Shown here in pieces: positions 33,097 through 42,336 of a DNA stretch of 64,000 nt (the first letter of the stretch is position 1; each line of letters opens with the position of its first letter). The notes beneath the pieces are model-generated. The model did no database searches. It was not told the DNA's origin and saw nothing but the letters and a program-made list of their open reading frames with translations. The DNA lies in NCBI GenBank assembly GCA_003134685.1, contig PLCA01000008.1, positions 135,185 to 199,184 of the forward strand, read 5' to 3'. Position numbers and translations under genes: made by a program. The DNA comes from Gemmatimonadota bacterium. GTDB lineage: Bacteria; Gemmatimonadota; Gemmatimonadetes; Gemmatimonadales; Gemmatimonadaceae.

Positions 33097-33480
33097 ATGA
33101 TGCAGCGCCCCTCGCGTCTAGCCGGTGTCTTCACAAGCCTATTCCTCGTCGCCTTCGTTCTGGTCACGAGCGGCTTCGCATGCACGACGCCAGGCAGCTC
33201 GGATGATATGACGGCGATGGCGATGACATCGGGCCACGCCAATGGACAGGCGACCGCGCAAGACATCGCACCCGTTCAGAAGGCACCGGCCGCTCCCTGC
33301 AAGTCCCCGTGGGCACCTGATGGGTGTCAGTCGATGGTGCTGTGTGCAGCGGCCGCGCTCGCTTCGGCCGCCTCTGTTCTTCACGGAGCGGGACCAGTTC
33401 CCGAGCGGGTAATGCCTGGCGCCGCAATAACGCTTCTCTCCGTAACGTCACCGCCCGAGCTCCCACCTCCTCGGGCGTAG
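33097..33480 (+). CDS. Small exported Met/His/Cys-containing protein of the copper block
   Basis: 127 residues with an N-terminal signal (LFLVAFVLVTSGFAC; a Cys at about 28 could be a lipobox). A Met/His-rich segment follows (DDMTAMAMTSGH). A Cys-containing central part (APCKSPWAPDGCQSMVLC) is compatible with metal binding. The C-terminal half is hydrophobic and Pro-rich. It is the first gene of the CusCBA/CopB block. I do not recognise a family. A periplasmic copper-binding role is inferred from composition and position only. Confidence 0.6.
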   Translation: MMQRPSRLAGVFTSLFLVAFVLVTSGFACTTPGSSDDMTAMAMTSGHANGQATAQDIAPVQKAPAAPCKSPWAPDGCQSMVLCAAAALASAASVLHGAGPVPERVMPGAAITLLSVTSPPELPPPRA

Positions 33481-33597
33481 TCCACCACACAACATAGAAG
33501 TTGTAGTTCCGACCCATCCAAACCGGATGTGTCGGAGGGATTCGCGCGCTTCCTTCGGATTGCCGCGCTGTCTCGTGGACTCTTTCAAAATCGGACT

Positions 33598-34992
33598 ATG
33601 CTTCGCTTCAATCTGACCTGGCGTGCGGGATTGTATCGATCCGCGCTTCCCGCGCTGCTCTCATTCGTAGCAACCACTTTACTCGTGTCGCCAGCGTGCG
33701 CGCAGGCATCCAATTCCCTCGAGTCTCTGCTTGCGCGAGCCGATTCTGCGAACCCTTCGCTGCAGGCGGCTCGGGATCGTATTAGGGCGGCCTCTGCGCG
33801 GGTGCGGCCCGCCGCGGCTTGGGCCGACCCGATGCTCATGGCAGGCATCGAGAATCTGCCACTTGGCGGGATGAACGCGCCCAGCATGGGAACCGTGTCG
33901 TCGTCTGGTTCTGTCGAACCCATGACGATGAAGGTGCTTGGCGTCAGTCAGACCGTTCCATTCCCGGGCAAGCTCGGCCTTCGACGGCGCGCAGCAGAGC
34001 GGGAAGTGGACGCCGCGAGAGCCAGCGCGGATGCGTCGCGCCTCGCCGTCGCTCGAGACGTTCGTACCTCGTTCTTCGAGCTCGCATACATTGATCGCTC
34101 ACTCGCAATCGTCGAACGAAATCGAGCAGTTCTCGGCGACGTAATACAAGTCACGGAAGCGCACTACTCGTCCGGAACGGGTGGTCAGCAGGATGTCCTT
34201 AAGGCACGGGTAGAAGCCGCTCGACTCGGTGAAACCGCGAGTGCACTCCTGGAAGAGCGACGCGCGACGTCGGCAGAGCTCAATGCCACGTTGAACAGAG
34301 ATGATACGACTTCGATTCCTTCTGCTGTTGTTCCGGAGCGAATCGCACAAGCTGCAATAGCCGTCGATCCAACCCGTGTTCGCTTTGCCGCGCAGACGTT
34401 GGGCGCGCGCACAGTCGATTGGCCATTTCCGCCGCTCGCAGAGCTGCAGGATCTTGCGGTTCGTCAGAATCCATCGCTTCGAGAGAGCGATGCAAACATC
34501 GCCGCCCAAGCAGCGCGCGTCGAGCTCGCTCGGAAGGGGTCTAAACCTGATTTCGACGTCTCGCTCCGGTACGGTCAGCGGAATCAGCTTCCCGACATGA
34601 TCGCGGCCGAGGTTTCGATCCCTTTGCCGATCCATAAACGGGCTCGCCAGGACCAGGAGGTCGAGGAAGCGCGCGCCGAGTTGTCAGCGATGGAGTCGGA
34701 CCGCCGGGCAAGGGTCAATTCAGTCCGAGCTCAAGTTGTGAGATTGGTTAGCCAGCTCGAGCGGAGCCGCACGCAGTTGGCGATCTATACCATGGCGATC
34801 CTTCCCCAAGGCGGAGCGGCGGCGACGGCCGCATTGGCGAGTTACCAGTCAGGAAAGACCGACTTGCTGACAGTGCTCGACAACCAGAACACTCTATTCA
34901 CGTACGAGATTGAGTATTACCGCGCACTCTCTGACTTCGCGAAGAACTTGGCGGAGCTGGAACAGATTGTCGGCTCGGAGATCCTACGATGA
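33598..34992 (+). CDS. TolC-family outer-membrane factor (CusC/CzcC-like)
   Basis: About 464 residues from the ATG at 33598, followed by a signal peptide (LPALLSFVATTLLVSPACAQ). The frame is open from 33529, but those residues precede the signal. Two OEP repeats of long coiled-coil helices carry LRRRAAEREVDAARASADAS and, in the second half, LAELQDLAVRQNPSLRESDA. It forms the outer-membrane channel of the tripartite pump encoded by the next two genes. Its stop overlaps the adaptor start (ATGA). Confidence 0.9.
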   Translation: MLRFNLTWRAGLYRSALPALLSFVATTLLVSPACAQASNSLESLLARADSANPSLQAARDRIRAASARVRPAAAWADPMLMAGIENLPLGGMNAPSMGTVSSSGSVEPMTMKVLGVSQTVPFPGKLGLRRRAAEREVDAARASADASRLAVARDVRTSFFELAYIDRSLAIVERNRAVLGDVIQVTEAHYSSGTGGQQDVLKARVEAARLGETASALLEERRATSAELNATLNRDDTTSIPSAVVPERIAQAAIAVDPTRVRFAAQTLGARTVDWPFPPLAELQDLAVRQNPSLRESDANIAAQAARVELARKGSKPDFDVSLRYGQRNQLPDMIAAEVSIPLPIHKRARQDQEVEEARAELSAMESDRRARVNSVRAQVVRLVSQLERSRTQLAIYTMAILPQGGAAATAALASYQSGKTDLLTVLDNQNTLFTYEIEYYRALSDFAKNLAELEQIVGSEILR

Positions 34993-36290
34993 CACGATCT
35001 CGGAGCGTGATCCTCTGGTCAGTTGTCGGCGTTGTCGTCGCCGTCCTGCTCATCTTGACCTTCAGGCATAAGACGCCTCCCTCGCCAGGCTCTTTGCTGG
35101 CCGGCGGTGCTACGTCGGGAGCAGCGGTCGGTCAAACAGACGCGATGCCGGTCATGGGTTCCGATTCGGCCGGGTCGGTCGTGCTCACATCACAACAAAT
35201 CCGCCAGCTCGGCGTGAGTTTCGGCACCGTCGCACTGCGCCCACTTTCCAATGAGGTGAGGACGGTTGGTACTGTCGTCGTGAACGAGACGCGAGTGGCC
35301 AAGGTCACACCCAAGTTCAGCGGATACGTCGAGAAACTCTACGTCAACTTCGTCGGTCAGCGCGTGAAGCGAGGTGAACCGTTGGCGGCGATTTTCTCAC
35401 CCGACCTCGTGGCGGCGGAACAAGAGCTCCTCGTGTCTGCGCGATTGTCGCACACTCTGGGCGCGAGCACCATCCCCGGTGTTCCCGGCAACACCACAGA
35501 CCTGCTCGTTGCCGCCAAGGAACGATTGAGATTGTGGGATGTCTCCGACGAACAGATAAACACTGTTCTAGCGAGCGGTAGTCCGATGAGGACAGTCTCC
35601 ATCTCTTCCCCCGCCTCTGGGTTTGTGATGGACAAGAAGGTCGTACAGGGACAATCAATCCAGGCCGGCGAGGAGCTTTACACCATCGCGGACTTGTCCG
35701 ACGTATGGGTCGAAGCACAGTTACGGGAGGAGGACGCTGGGCGCGTAGCGCTCGGCGCGACCGCGACGCTCGACTTCACAAGTTATCCGGGACGGCCATT
35801 CACCGGGCGAGTTACTTACATCGATCCGATATTGGGCGAGCAAGCGAGAACGGTGAAGGCCCGAATCACTGTTTTGAACACTGATGCCCGTCTCAAGCCG
35901 GGAATGTACGCGACGGTAGTTCTGAACAGCTCAACGCAGTCTGCGCTAACGGTCCCCCGTTCAGCTGTTGTCCAGACAGGAGAGCGAGCGTTGGTCTTCG
36001 TCGATCTTGGGAATGGGAAGCTCAACGCGCAAACGGTCAAGCTCGGAAGAACGGGCGGTGATTACGTGGAAATCCTGAGCGGATTGGCATCGGGTCAACG
36101 CGTGGTCACGTCCGCCCAATTCCTCATCGACTCCGAGTCGAACGTTGCCGAGGTCATGAGAAGCATGATCGGTGTACGCGGGCAAGCTGGAACAATGTCC
36201 GGGGTTAAGGCCGGAGCCGCGAACGGTGTCGACGAAAAAGGGGCCGACATGCGCGGACTCCCAGCGATATCACCTCCGGCAAAGAAGTAG
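34989..36290 (+). CDS. RND efflux periplasmic adaptor (CusB-like)
   Basis: A 433-residue membrane-fusion protein. One N-terminal membrane anchor (SVILWSVVGVVVAVLLIL) is followed by the lipoyl/hairpin region (KVTPKFSGYVEKLYVNFVGQ), a beta-barrel domain (GATATLDFTSYPGRPFTGRV) and a C-terminal membrane-proximal domain. Met residues near the N-terminus (TDAMPVMGSDSAG) may take part in metal binding. It couples the CusA-like pump to the TolC-family channel. Confidence 0.92.
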   Translation: MTRSRSVILWSVVGVVVAVLLILTFRHKTPPSPGSLLAGGATSGAAVGQTDAMPVMGSDSAGSVVLTSQQIRQLGVSFGTVALRPLSNEVRTVGTVVVNETRVAKVTPKFSGYVEKLYVNFVGQRVKRGEPLAAIFSPDLVAAEQELLVSARLSHTLGASTIPGVPGNTTDLLVAAKERLRLWDVSDEQINTVLASGSPMRTVSISSPASGFVMDKKVVQGQSIQAGEELYTIADLSDVWVEAQLREEDAGRVALGATATLDFTSYPGRPFTGRVTYIDPILGEQARTVKARITVLNTDARLKPGMYATVVLNSSTQSALTVPRSAVVQTGERALVFVDLGNGKLNAQTVKLGRTGGDYVEILSGLASGQRVVTSAQFLIDSESNVAEVMRSMIGVRGQAGTMSGVKAGAANGVDEKGADMRGLPAISPPAKK

Positions 36291-36296
36291 GCGCCC

Positions 36297-39200
36297 ATGC
36301 TCAATCGAATCATCGACTGGTCGATCTCTCACACGCGAGCGGTCCTGCTGGTCACGATTGCTCTGTCGGGAGCTGGTGTCTGGGCGATGCTCAAAACTCC
36401 TGTGGACGCGATTCCCGATTTATCAGACGCGCAGGTCATCGTAATGACGCAGTGGCCCGGCCAGGCGCCGCAGATCGTCGAAGACCAAATCACCTATCCC
36501 CTGGAGACGGAGCTGCTCAAGGTTCCGCACATAAAGTTCGTTCGTGGGATGAGTCAGTTCGGTTTGTCGGCGGTGTACGTCGTGTTCGAGGACGGCACCG
36601 ATCTGTATTGGGCACGGAGCAGAGTGCTCGAGTACATGAACGGCGTGCGCGACAAGCTTCCGAATGGAACCCAGCCAATGCTCGGGCCAGATGCAACCGG
36701 AGTCGGTTGGGTGATGCAGTACATCCTGGCGGACACGACCGGCACGCTCAACCTTGCCCAACTGCGGGGTATCCAGGATTTCGTTGTCCGCCCCGCGTTG
36801 ACAGCTGTTCCTGGCGTCGCCGAGATCGCATCTCTGGGCGGCTTCGAGAAGGAATATCAGGTCGAGATCGACCCGACCAAACTCCTGGCGTTCGACCTGC
36901 CGTTCCAGAAAGTCGCTGACGCCGTCCGCAACTCGAATCAGGATGTGGGTGGCCGCGTGCTCGAGATGGGCGGGTCAGAGTACGTCGTGCGTGGGCGTGG
37001 CCGATTCACGAGCATTGACGACATTCGGCATGTCGCCGTGGGCACCGCGCCGGGCGGTACCCCGATAACAGTTGGCGACGTCGCGAACGTCCAGATGGGC
37101 CCCGGGCTTCGACGGGGCATCGCGGACTTCAATGGCAAAGGTGAGATCGTCACGGGTTGGGTCGTGATGCGGTACGGCGCGAATCCTCTTGCCGTGATCA
37201 AGGCAGTCAAAGAGAAGATGGTCGGAGTTCAGGGCTCGCTACCGAAGGGCGTTCGCTTTGTCGGCGGCTACGACCGTTCTGGTTTGATCGAGGCCGCGAT
37301 ACGCACGCTTCGCGGCAAGCTCATCGAAGAGTCAATCATCGTCGCGCTCATAACGATTCTCTTTCTCTTCCATGCGCAGAGCGCACTCGTGGCCATCGTA
37401 ACGCTTCCGATCGGTGTTCTGATGGCGTTTCTTGCCATGAGAGTGCTCGGGTTGAGCGCGAACATCATGAGCCTGGGCGGATTCGCGGTCGCGATCGGGG
37501 CAATGATCGATGCCGCGATTGTAATGGTTGAAAATCTTCACAAGCACATCGAGCGGAACGCGTCGCAACGTGAAGGGAAAGCGCATTGGCAACTCGTGCG
37601 AGAAGCTGCAAAAGAGGTGGGTGGACCGCTCTTCGTATCGCTCCTCATCATCACGGCGAGCTTCCTGCCAGTTTTCGCGCTTCAGGATCAGGAGGGCAGG
37701 CTTTTCAAACCGCTTGCCTGGACCAAGACACTGGCAATGGCCTCGGCAGCGATTCTTTCGATCACTCTCGTTCCGGTGGCGATGGGTTATTTCATACGGG
37801 GTCATCTAAAGCCCGAGGAGACAAATCCGTTAAATCGATTTCTCATTCGCGTCTATCGGCCGATCATCGAGTTTGTCCTTCGCCATCGGTGGCCCACGAT
37901 TGCCGTGGCTGTTGGGCTCCTGCTCCTCACGCTCTTCCCGTGGTCGCGGCTGGGAAGCGAGTTCATGCCGCCTCTGAATGAAGGCAGCATTATGGACATG
38001 CCATCGCTCTTTCCAGGCGTCGGGTCAGGCCAGGCGAAGCTGGTGCTACAGCAGCGGGACGCCGCGCTGGCCCGAATCCCGGAAGTCCAAATGGTGCTTG
38101 GAAAGATCGGACGGGCGGAAAGCGCAACCGACATGGCCCCATTGTCGATGATCGAAACAATCGCTGTGCTGAAGGACAAAAAAGACTGGCGACCAGGCGT
38201 GACTTACGACTCGATTGTTTCCGAGGCGAATAGCACGGTAACAACGCCGGGTGTAGCGAACATGTGGAGCATGCCAATCAAGAATCGGCTCGACATGCTC
38301 GCCACTGGCATCAAGACTCCCGTTGGAATAAAGATATTTGGCCCCGACCTGGCGACGCTCGATCGAATTGGCAAGGAGATCGAAGGCATTTTGCCGTCGG
38401 TCCGCGGAACGAGCGCCGTGTTCGCCGAGCGCGCGGTTGGTGGGCGATACCTTGATGTAACCGTCGATCGCGCAGCAGCTGCTCGTTACGGGCTGACAGG
38501 AGACGAAGTCCAGATGGCGCTTAGCACAGCTGTGGGTGGGATGGATGCGGGGCAGGTTATCGAAGGCCGGGAACGGTACGGCGTGTTGGTGCGCTATCCG
38601 CGGGAGTTGCGTGACGATCCCGAGGCCATCGCGCAGGTGTTAGTCGCTACTCCGTCAGGTGCGCAAGTCGCTCTGGGAGAACTGGCTAGCATCAAAGTTG
38701 TGCAAGGGTCGACGCTCATTAAATCAGAAGACGGTTATCTCAACAATGTCGTTTATGTGGATGTGAGAAACCGCGATGTAGGCAGCTACGTTGGCGAAGC
38801 GCAGAGTTTCCTGGAGAGGCGGCTCGTACTGCCGGCCGGATATCGACTCGAGTGGTCTGGGCAGTATGAATCCATGCAGCGTGCATCGAAGCGGCTTCGT
38901 CTCGTGGTGCCGATCACCCTGATCGTCATCTTCGGCCTTCTCTATTTCAACTTTCGCAGCACCGCGGAAAGCCTGATCGTCATGCTATCGCTCCCGTTCG
39001 CGCTCGCCGGTGGTGTCTGGCTGATGTGGATTCTTGGCTACAATCTGAGTGTTGCCGTCGCCATCGGGTTCATTGCGCTCGCGGGTGTAGCCGCGCAAAC
39101 TGCCGTTGTGTTGCTCATTTATCTCGACCAAGCGTGGAATCATACCTTGGGATCGAAGCGGCAAAGTGGGTCTGCCCCAACGAGGAACGACTTGGATGCG

Positions 39201-39500
39201 GCGGTAGAAATTGGTGCTGTCGAGCGGCTTCGACCCAAGATGATGACAGTCGCCGCTATCACGCTCTCGCTGGTGCCGATTCTGTGGAGTCAGGAGACGG
39301 GATCGGACGTGCTGAAGAGGATAGCGGCACCAATGGTCGGCGGTCTCCTTACGAGCGCTGGCCTTACCCTAATCGTCCTTCCCGCTATTTACTCGCTTTG
39401 GCGTGAGCGACAACTCGGACAACTTGGTGCGCAGAGCATTCACGGCGGTGCTCTTGAGCGTGAACCCAAAGCACCGCCAGGCCAGTTGGTAGCGTCGTGA
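36297..39500 (+). CDS. cusA: Heavy-metal RND efflux pump (CusA/CzcA family)
   Basis: A 1067-residue inner-membrane proton antiporter with 12 predicted helices. N-terminus IDWSISHTRAVLLVTIALSG and DAIPDLSDAQVIVMTQWPGQ are characteristic. The TM4 proton-relay motif AIGAMIDAAIVMVENLHKHI is intact. The Met residues that bind Cu(I)/Ag(I) in E. coli CusA seem to have counterparts in SIMDMPSLFPG, APLSMIETIAVL and NRLDMLATGIKTPVGIK. That favours monovalent copper/silver over Co/Zn/Cd. It lies 6 bp after the adaptor gene and overlaps the downstream ATPase gene by 4 bp. Confidence 0.9.
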   Translation: MLNRIIDWSISHTRAVLLVTIALSGAGVWAMLKTPVDAIPDLSDAQVIVMTQWPGQAPQIVEDQITYPLETELLKVPHIKFVRGMSQFGLSAVYVVFEDGTDLYWARSRVLEYMNGVRDKLPNGTQPMLGPDATGVGWVMQYILADTTGTLNLAQLRGIQDFVVRPALTAVPGVAEIASLGGFEKEYQVEIDPTKLLAFDLPFQKVADAVRNSNQDVGGRVLEMGGSEYVVRGRGRFTSIDDIRHVAVGTAPGGTPITVGDVANVQMGPGLRRGIADFNGKGEIVTGWVVMRYGANPLAVIKAVKEKMVGVQGSLPKGVRFVGGYDRSGLIEAAIRTLRGKLIEESIIVALITILFLFHAQSALVAIVTLPIGVLMAFLAMRVLGLSANIMSLGGFAVAIGAMIDAAIVMVENLHKHIERNASQREGKAHWQLVREAAKEVGGPLFVSLLIITASFLPVFALQDQEGRLFKPLAWTKTLAMASAAILSITLVPVAMGYFIRGHLKPEETNPLNRFLIRVYRPIIEFVLRHRWPTIAVAVGLLLLTLFPWSRLGSEFMPPLNEGSIMDMPSLFPGVGSGQAKLVLQQRDAALARIPEVQMVLGKIGRAESATDMAPLSMIETIAVLKDKKDWRPGVTYDSIVSEANSTVTTPGVANMWSMPIKNRLDMLATGIKTPVGIKIFGPDLATLDRIGKEIEGILPSVRGTSAVFAERAVGGRYLDVTVDRAAAARYGLTGDEVQMALSTAVGGMDAGQVIEGRERYGVLVRYPRELRDDPEAIAQVLVATPSGAQVALGELASIKVVQGSTLIKSEDGYLNNVVYVDVRNRDVGSYVGEAQSFLERRLVLPAGYRLEWSGQYESMQRASKRLRLVVPITLIVIFGLLYFNFRSTAESLIVMLSLPFALAGGVWLMWILGYNLSVAVAIGFIALAGVAAQTAVVLLIYLDQAWNHTLGSKRQSGSAPTRNDLDAAVEIGAVERLRPKMMTVAAITLSLVPILWSQETGSDVLKRIAAPMVGGLLTSAGLTLIVLPAIYSLWRERQLGQLGAQSIHGGALEREPKAPPGQLVAS

Positions 39501-41566
39501 CACACGAAGCCATGACTCATCCATCCGCCGCTGTGCCATCGCCGGATGGAAACGGCGGCGGTCATGCCCATCATCGAGGACACGAAGAGCATCAGGGCCA
39601 TGACCAGCACGCCGGCCACAGCGTGCAGATGTTCCGCGACAAATTCTGGTGGTCGATCGCTCTGACGGTGCCGACTCTCGTGTGGTCGCCGATGATACAG
39701 CAGTGGCTCGGCTTCCACGCACCGGCTTTCACGGGCTCTGGCTACATACCGGCAATCTTCGGAACAATCCTGTTCTTCTACGGCGGGATGGTGTTCCTGC
39801 GGGGCGCGGCTCGGGAGATCAAGGACAAACTCCCGGGCATGATGACGCTGATCTCGCTCGCCATTACTGTAGCGTTCGCGTTCAGCCTCGCCGTAACCCT
39901 CGGCGTTCGAGGAGAGGATCTCTGGTGGGAGCTCTCCACGCTCATCACGATCATGATCCTCGGCCACTGGATCGAGATGCGCTCGATCTCTCAAGCGCAG
40001 GGGGCGCTCAAAGAGCTGGCGAAGTTGGTGCCCGATACCGCGGTGCGGTTGATTGGCGACAAGACGGAGGAGGTCCCGATGGCGGATCTCCGCGAGGGTG
40101 ACGTAGTCCTTGTTCGTCCGGGCTCGAGCATTCCTGCCGATGGTGTCGTCCTTGAGGGAACCACCGCGGTGAACGAGTCCATGATCACCGGCGAGTCCCG
40201 GCCCGTCGATAAGAAACCGGCGGACAAGGTGATCGCGGGCACCGTGAACGGCTCCGGCTCCCTCCGTGTCAAGGTTACTGGCGTCGGCGAGCGTACTGCA
40301 CTGGCTGGCATCATGCGGCTGGTCGCGCAAGCTCAAAGCTCCCGCTCCAAGGCGCAGGCACTCGCTGACCGGGCAGCGTTTTTCCTAACCGTGATCGCTA
40401 TCGTGTCTGCCGTGATTACGCTCGCTGCCTGGCTGCTGGCGGGCTCGACACCGGCATTTGCGATCGAACGTGTCGTGACTGTGCTCGTGATTGCGTGCCC
40501 TCATGCGCTTGGTCTCGCGATTCCACTTGTAATCGCGATCTCGACTACGCTTGGCGCTCGGGCAGGGCTCCTGGTTCGAAATCGTCGGGGATTGGAAGAA
40601 GCGCGGAATCTGAATGCCGTCTTCTTTGATAAGACGGGTACGCTAACTCGCGGAGAATTTCGCGTCGTGGAGATTACCCCAGCGCCCGGATTGTCGGGGG
40701 ATGATGCTCTAAAACTCGCCGCATCGATTGAACAGGAATCTGAACATACAATCGCACAGGGCGTCGTCAAAAGCGCCCAGGAACGCGGTCTTCCCTTGTC
40801 ACGGGCGGAACAGTTCCAGGCGATACCAGGTCAAGGAGTCAAAGCGGTCGTTGGAGGACGATCTTTGATGATCGGCGGTCCAGCGCTAATTCGGCAGCTC
40901 GGCATCGAGCTTCCGCCGGCGTTGCGTGATGCGCTCGATCGCGCGAGCAGCCGCGCGCAGACGGCGATCACTCTCATTGAAGGTCGGGCCGCGCTGGCTG
41001 TGCTGGCGGTCGCGGATGCCATTCGCGAAGAGTCGCACGAAGCTGTGCGGCGCCTCCACGAGCAGGGAATCGAAGTCATCATGATGACCGGGGACGCGAA
41101 GGCAGTAGCTGATGCCGTCGCAAAGGAGCTTGGCATCGAGACGGTGTTCGCTGAAGTGCTCCCGGAGCAGAAAGCGTCGAAGATCGAGGAGGTGAAGCGG
41201 ACCGGAAAACGCGTTGCCATGGTTGGCGACGGAGTGAATGATGCGCCCGCACTCCTGACCGCTGATGTCGGTATCGCGATCGGAGCAGGGACGGATGTCG
41301 CTGTTGAAGCGGGCGACGTCGTATTGGTGCGAAGCGATCCCCGCGACGTACCTCGAATCATCGCGCTCAGTAAGGCTACTTACCGGAAGATGGTGCAAAA
41401 TCTCTGGTGGGCGGCAGGCTACAATATCGCTGCAATCCCGCTCGCCGCGGGCGTGCTCGCGCCGTGTGGAATCGTGCTCAACCCGGCGGTTGGTGCGATT
41501 CTCATGTCCTTCAGCACAGTAGTCGTAGCCGTTAACGCCCAGCTGCTTCGTCGAGTTACATTGTGA
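39497..41566 (+). CDS. copB: P1B-type copper-transporting ATPase (CopB-like)
   Basis: 689 residues from a GTG that overlaps the cusA stop. An N-terminal His-rich segment (HAHHRGHEEHQGHDQHAGH) replaces the CxxC domains. The ion-path motif is CPH (VIACPHALGLAIPLVIAIS), the hallmark of CopB-group pumps. Actuator motif MITGESRPVDKK, phosphorylation motif FFDKTGTLTRGEF and hinge MVGDGVNDAPALLTADV are intact. It exports copper (or silver) from the cytoplasm, complementing periplasmic export by the RND pump. Confidence 0.94.
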   Translation: MTHEAMTHPSAAVPSPDGNGGGHAHHRGHEEHQGHDQHAGHSVQMFRDKFWWSIALTVPTLVWSPMIQQWLGFHAPAFTGSGYIPAIFGTILFFYGGMVFLRGAAREIKDKLPGMMTLISLAITVAFAFSLAVTLGVRGEDLWWELSTLITIMILGHWIEMRSISQAQGALKELAKLVPDTAVRLIGDKTEEVPMADLREGDVVLVRPGSSIPADGVVLEGTTAVNESMITGESRPVDKKPADKVIAGTVNGSGSLRVKVTGVGERTALAGIMRLVAQAQSSRSKAQALADRAAFFLTVIAIVSAVITLAAWLLAGSTPAFAIERVVTVLVIACPHALGLAIPLVIAISTTLGARAGLLVRNRRGLEEARNLNAVFFDKTGTLTRGEFRVVEITPAPGLSGDDALKLAASIEQESEHTIAQGVVKSAQERGLPLSRAEQFQAIPGQGVKAVVGGRSLMIGGPALIRQLGIELPPALRDALDRASSRAQTAITLIEGRAALAVLAVADAIREESHEAVRRLHEQGIEVIMMTGDAKAVADAVAKELGIETVFAEVLPEQKASKIEEVKRTGKRVAMVGDGVNDAPALLTADVGIAIGAGTDVAVEAGDVVLVRSDPRDVPRIIALSKATYRKMVQNLWWAAGYNIAAIPLAAGVLAPCGIVLNPAVGAILMSFSTVVVAVNAQLLRRVTL

Positions 41567-42225
41567 ACGTGAGTGCCACTCCCGCGCGTACCAGTGGGGA
41601 AGAGGTGAGCGTTACAACGCGAGAAGAGCTCGTTCTCCGTGGTATTCGCCTTAGCTACGCGACGATCGGATACAACAGCCTTGAAGCGATCGCTTCACTG
41701 ATTGCGGGGTTGCTTGCCGGCAGCGTCGCGCTTGTCGGCTTCGGCATCGACAGCCTCATCGAAGTAAGCGCCAGCGGTGCCGCTCAATGGCGCCTCCGAT
41801 CGGATCTCAACGAAGCTCGGCGTTCTCAATCCGAAAACGTCACCCATCGGTTCGTCGCCGTCTGCTTTCTTGCGCTTGCGGCATTTGTCACGGTCGATAG
41901 CGCCAAGACACTGTGGTTTCGCGAGCGACCCGACAGAACGATTGCGGGCATCGTAATTCTTTCAATGTCGGTAGTGGTGATGCCTCTTCTCGCGCGTGCC
42001 AAGTTGAAAGTCGCTTCCGCAATGCAGAGTGGCGCTCTCCGAGCCGAGGCTCGCCAGACCTCCTTGTGCGCGTATTTGTCAGCGATCGCGTTGGCCGGTG
42101 TGTTCCTGAATGCAACCCTCGGTTGGTGGTGGGCTGATCCCGTGGCCGCGCTTGGCATGGTCCCGATCATCGTGTCTGAAGGAATCGACGGATTGCGTGC
42201 GAAGCCTCGCGAAGATTGCTGCTGA
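41563..42225 (+). CDS. CDF-like membrane protein lacking the C-terminal domain
   Basis: 220 residues. The GTG start overlaps the copB stop (GTGA). Five or six helices are arranged as in the CDF membrane domain (LEAIASLIAGLLAGSVALVG). The usual HxxxD of TM2 is replaced by FGIDSLIEVSAS, and the TM5 site reads LRAEARQTSLCAYLSA, so metal coordination differs from zinc CDFs. The cytoplasmic C-terminal domain is missing. The protein ends with Cys-Cys (KPREDCC). Its role in copper or other metal handling is inferred from the operon. Confidence 0.75.
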   Translation: MNVSATPARTSGEEVSVTTREELVLRGIRLSYATIGYNSLEAIASLIAGLLAGSVALVGFGIDSLIEVSASGAAQWRLRSDLNEARRSQSENVTHRFVAVCFLALAAFVTVDSAKTLWFRERPDRTIAGIVILSMSVVVMPLLARAKLKVASAMQSGALRAEARQTSLCAYLSAIALAGVFLNATLGWWWADPVAALGMVPIIVSEGIDGLRAKPREDCC

Positions 42226-42336
42226 CGTCCAGGCGACGAGTGTCGAAAGCAGGCACTCGGCTACTGGAGCCAAAACTATAGATTACTTATGGTACGCCAC
42301 GCGCCCACCCATAGCACATGTCGGAGGACCTAGTCA

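Noticed and set aside
39440..40336. 298-codon minus-strand frame opposite the cusA/copB junction
   Set aside because: Antisense to clear ATPase motifs, with no domain of its own.
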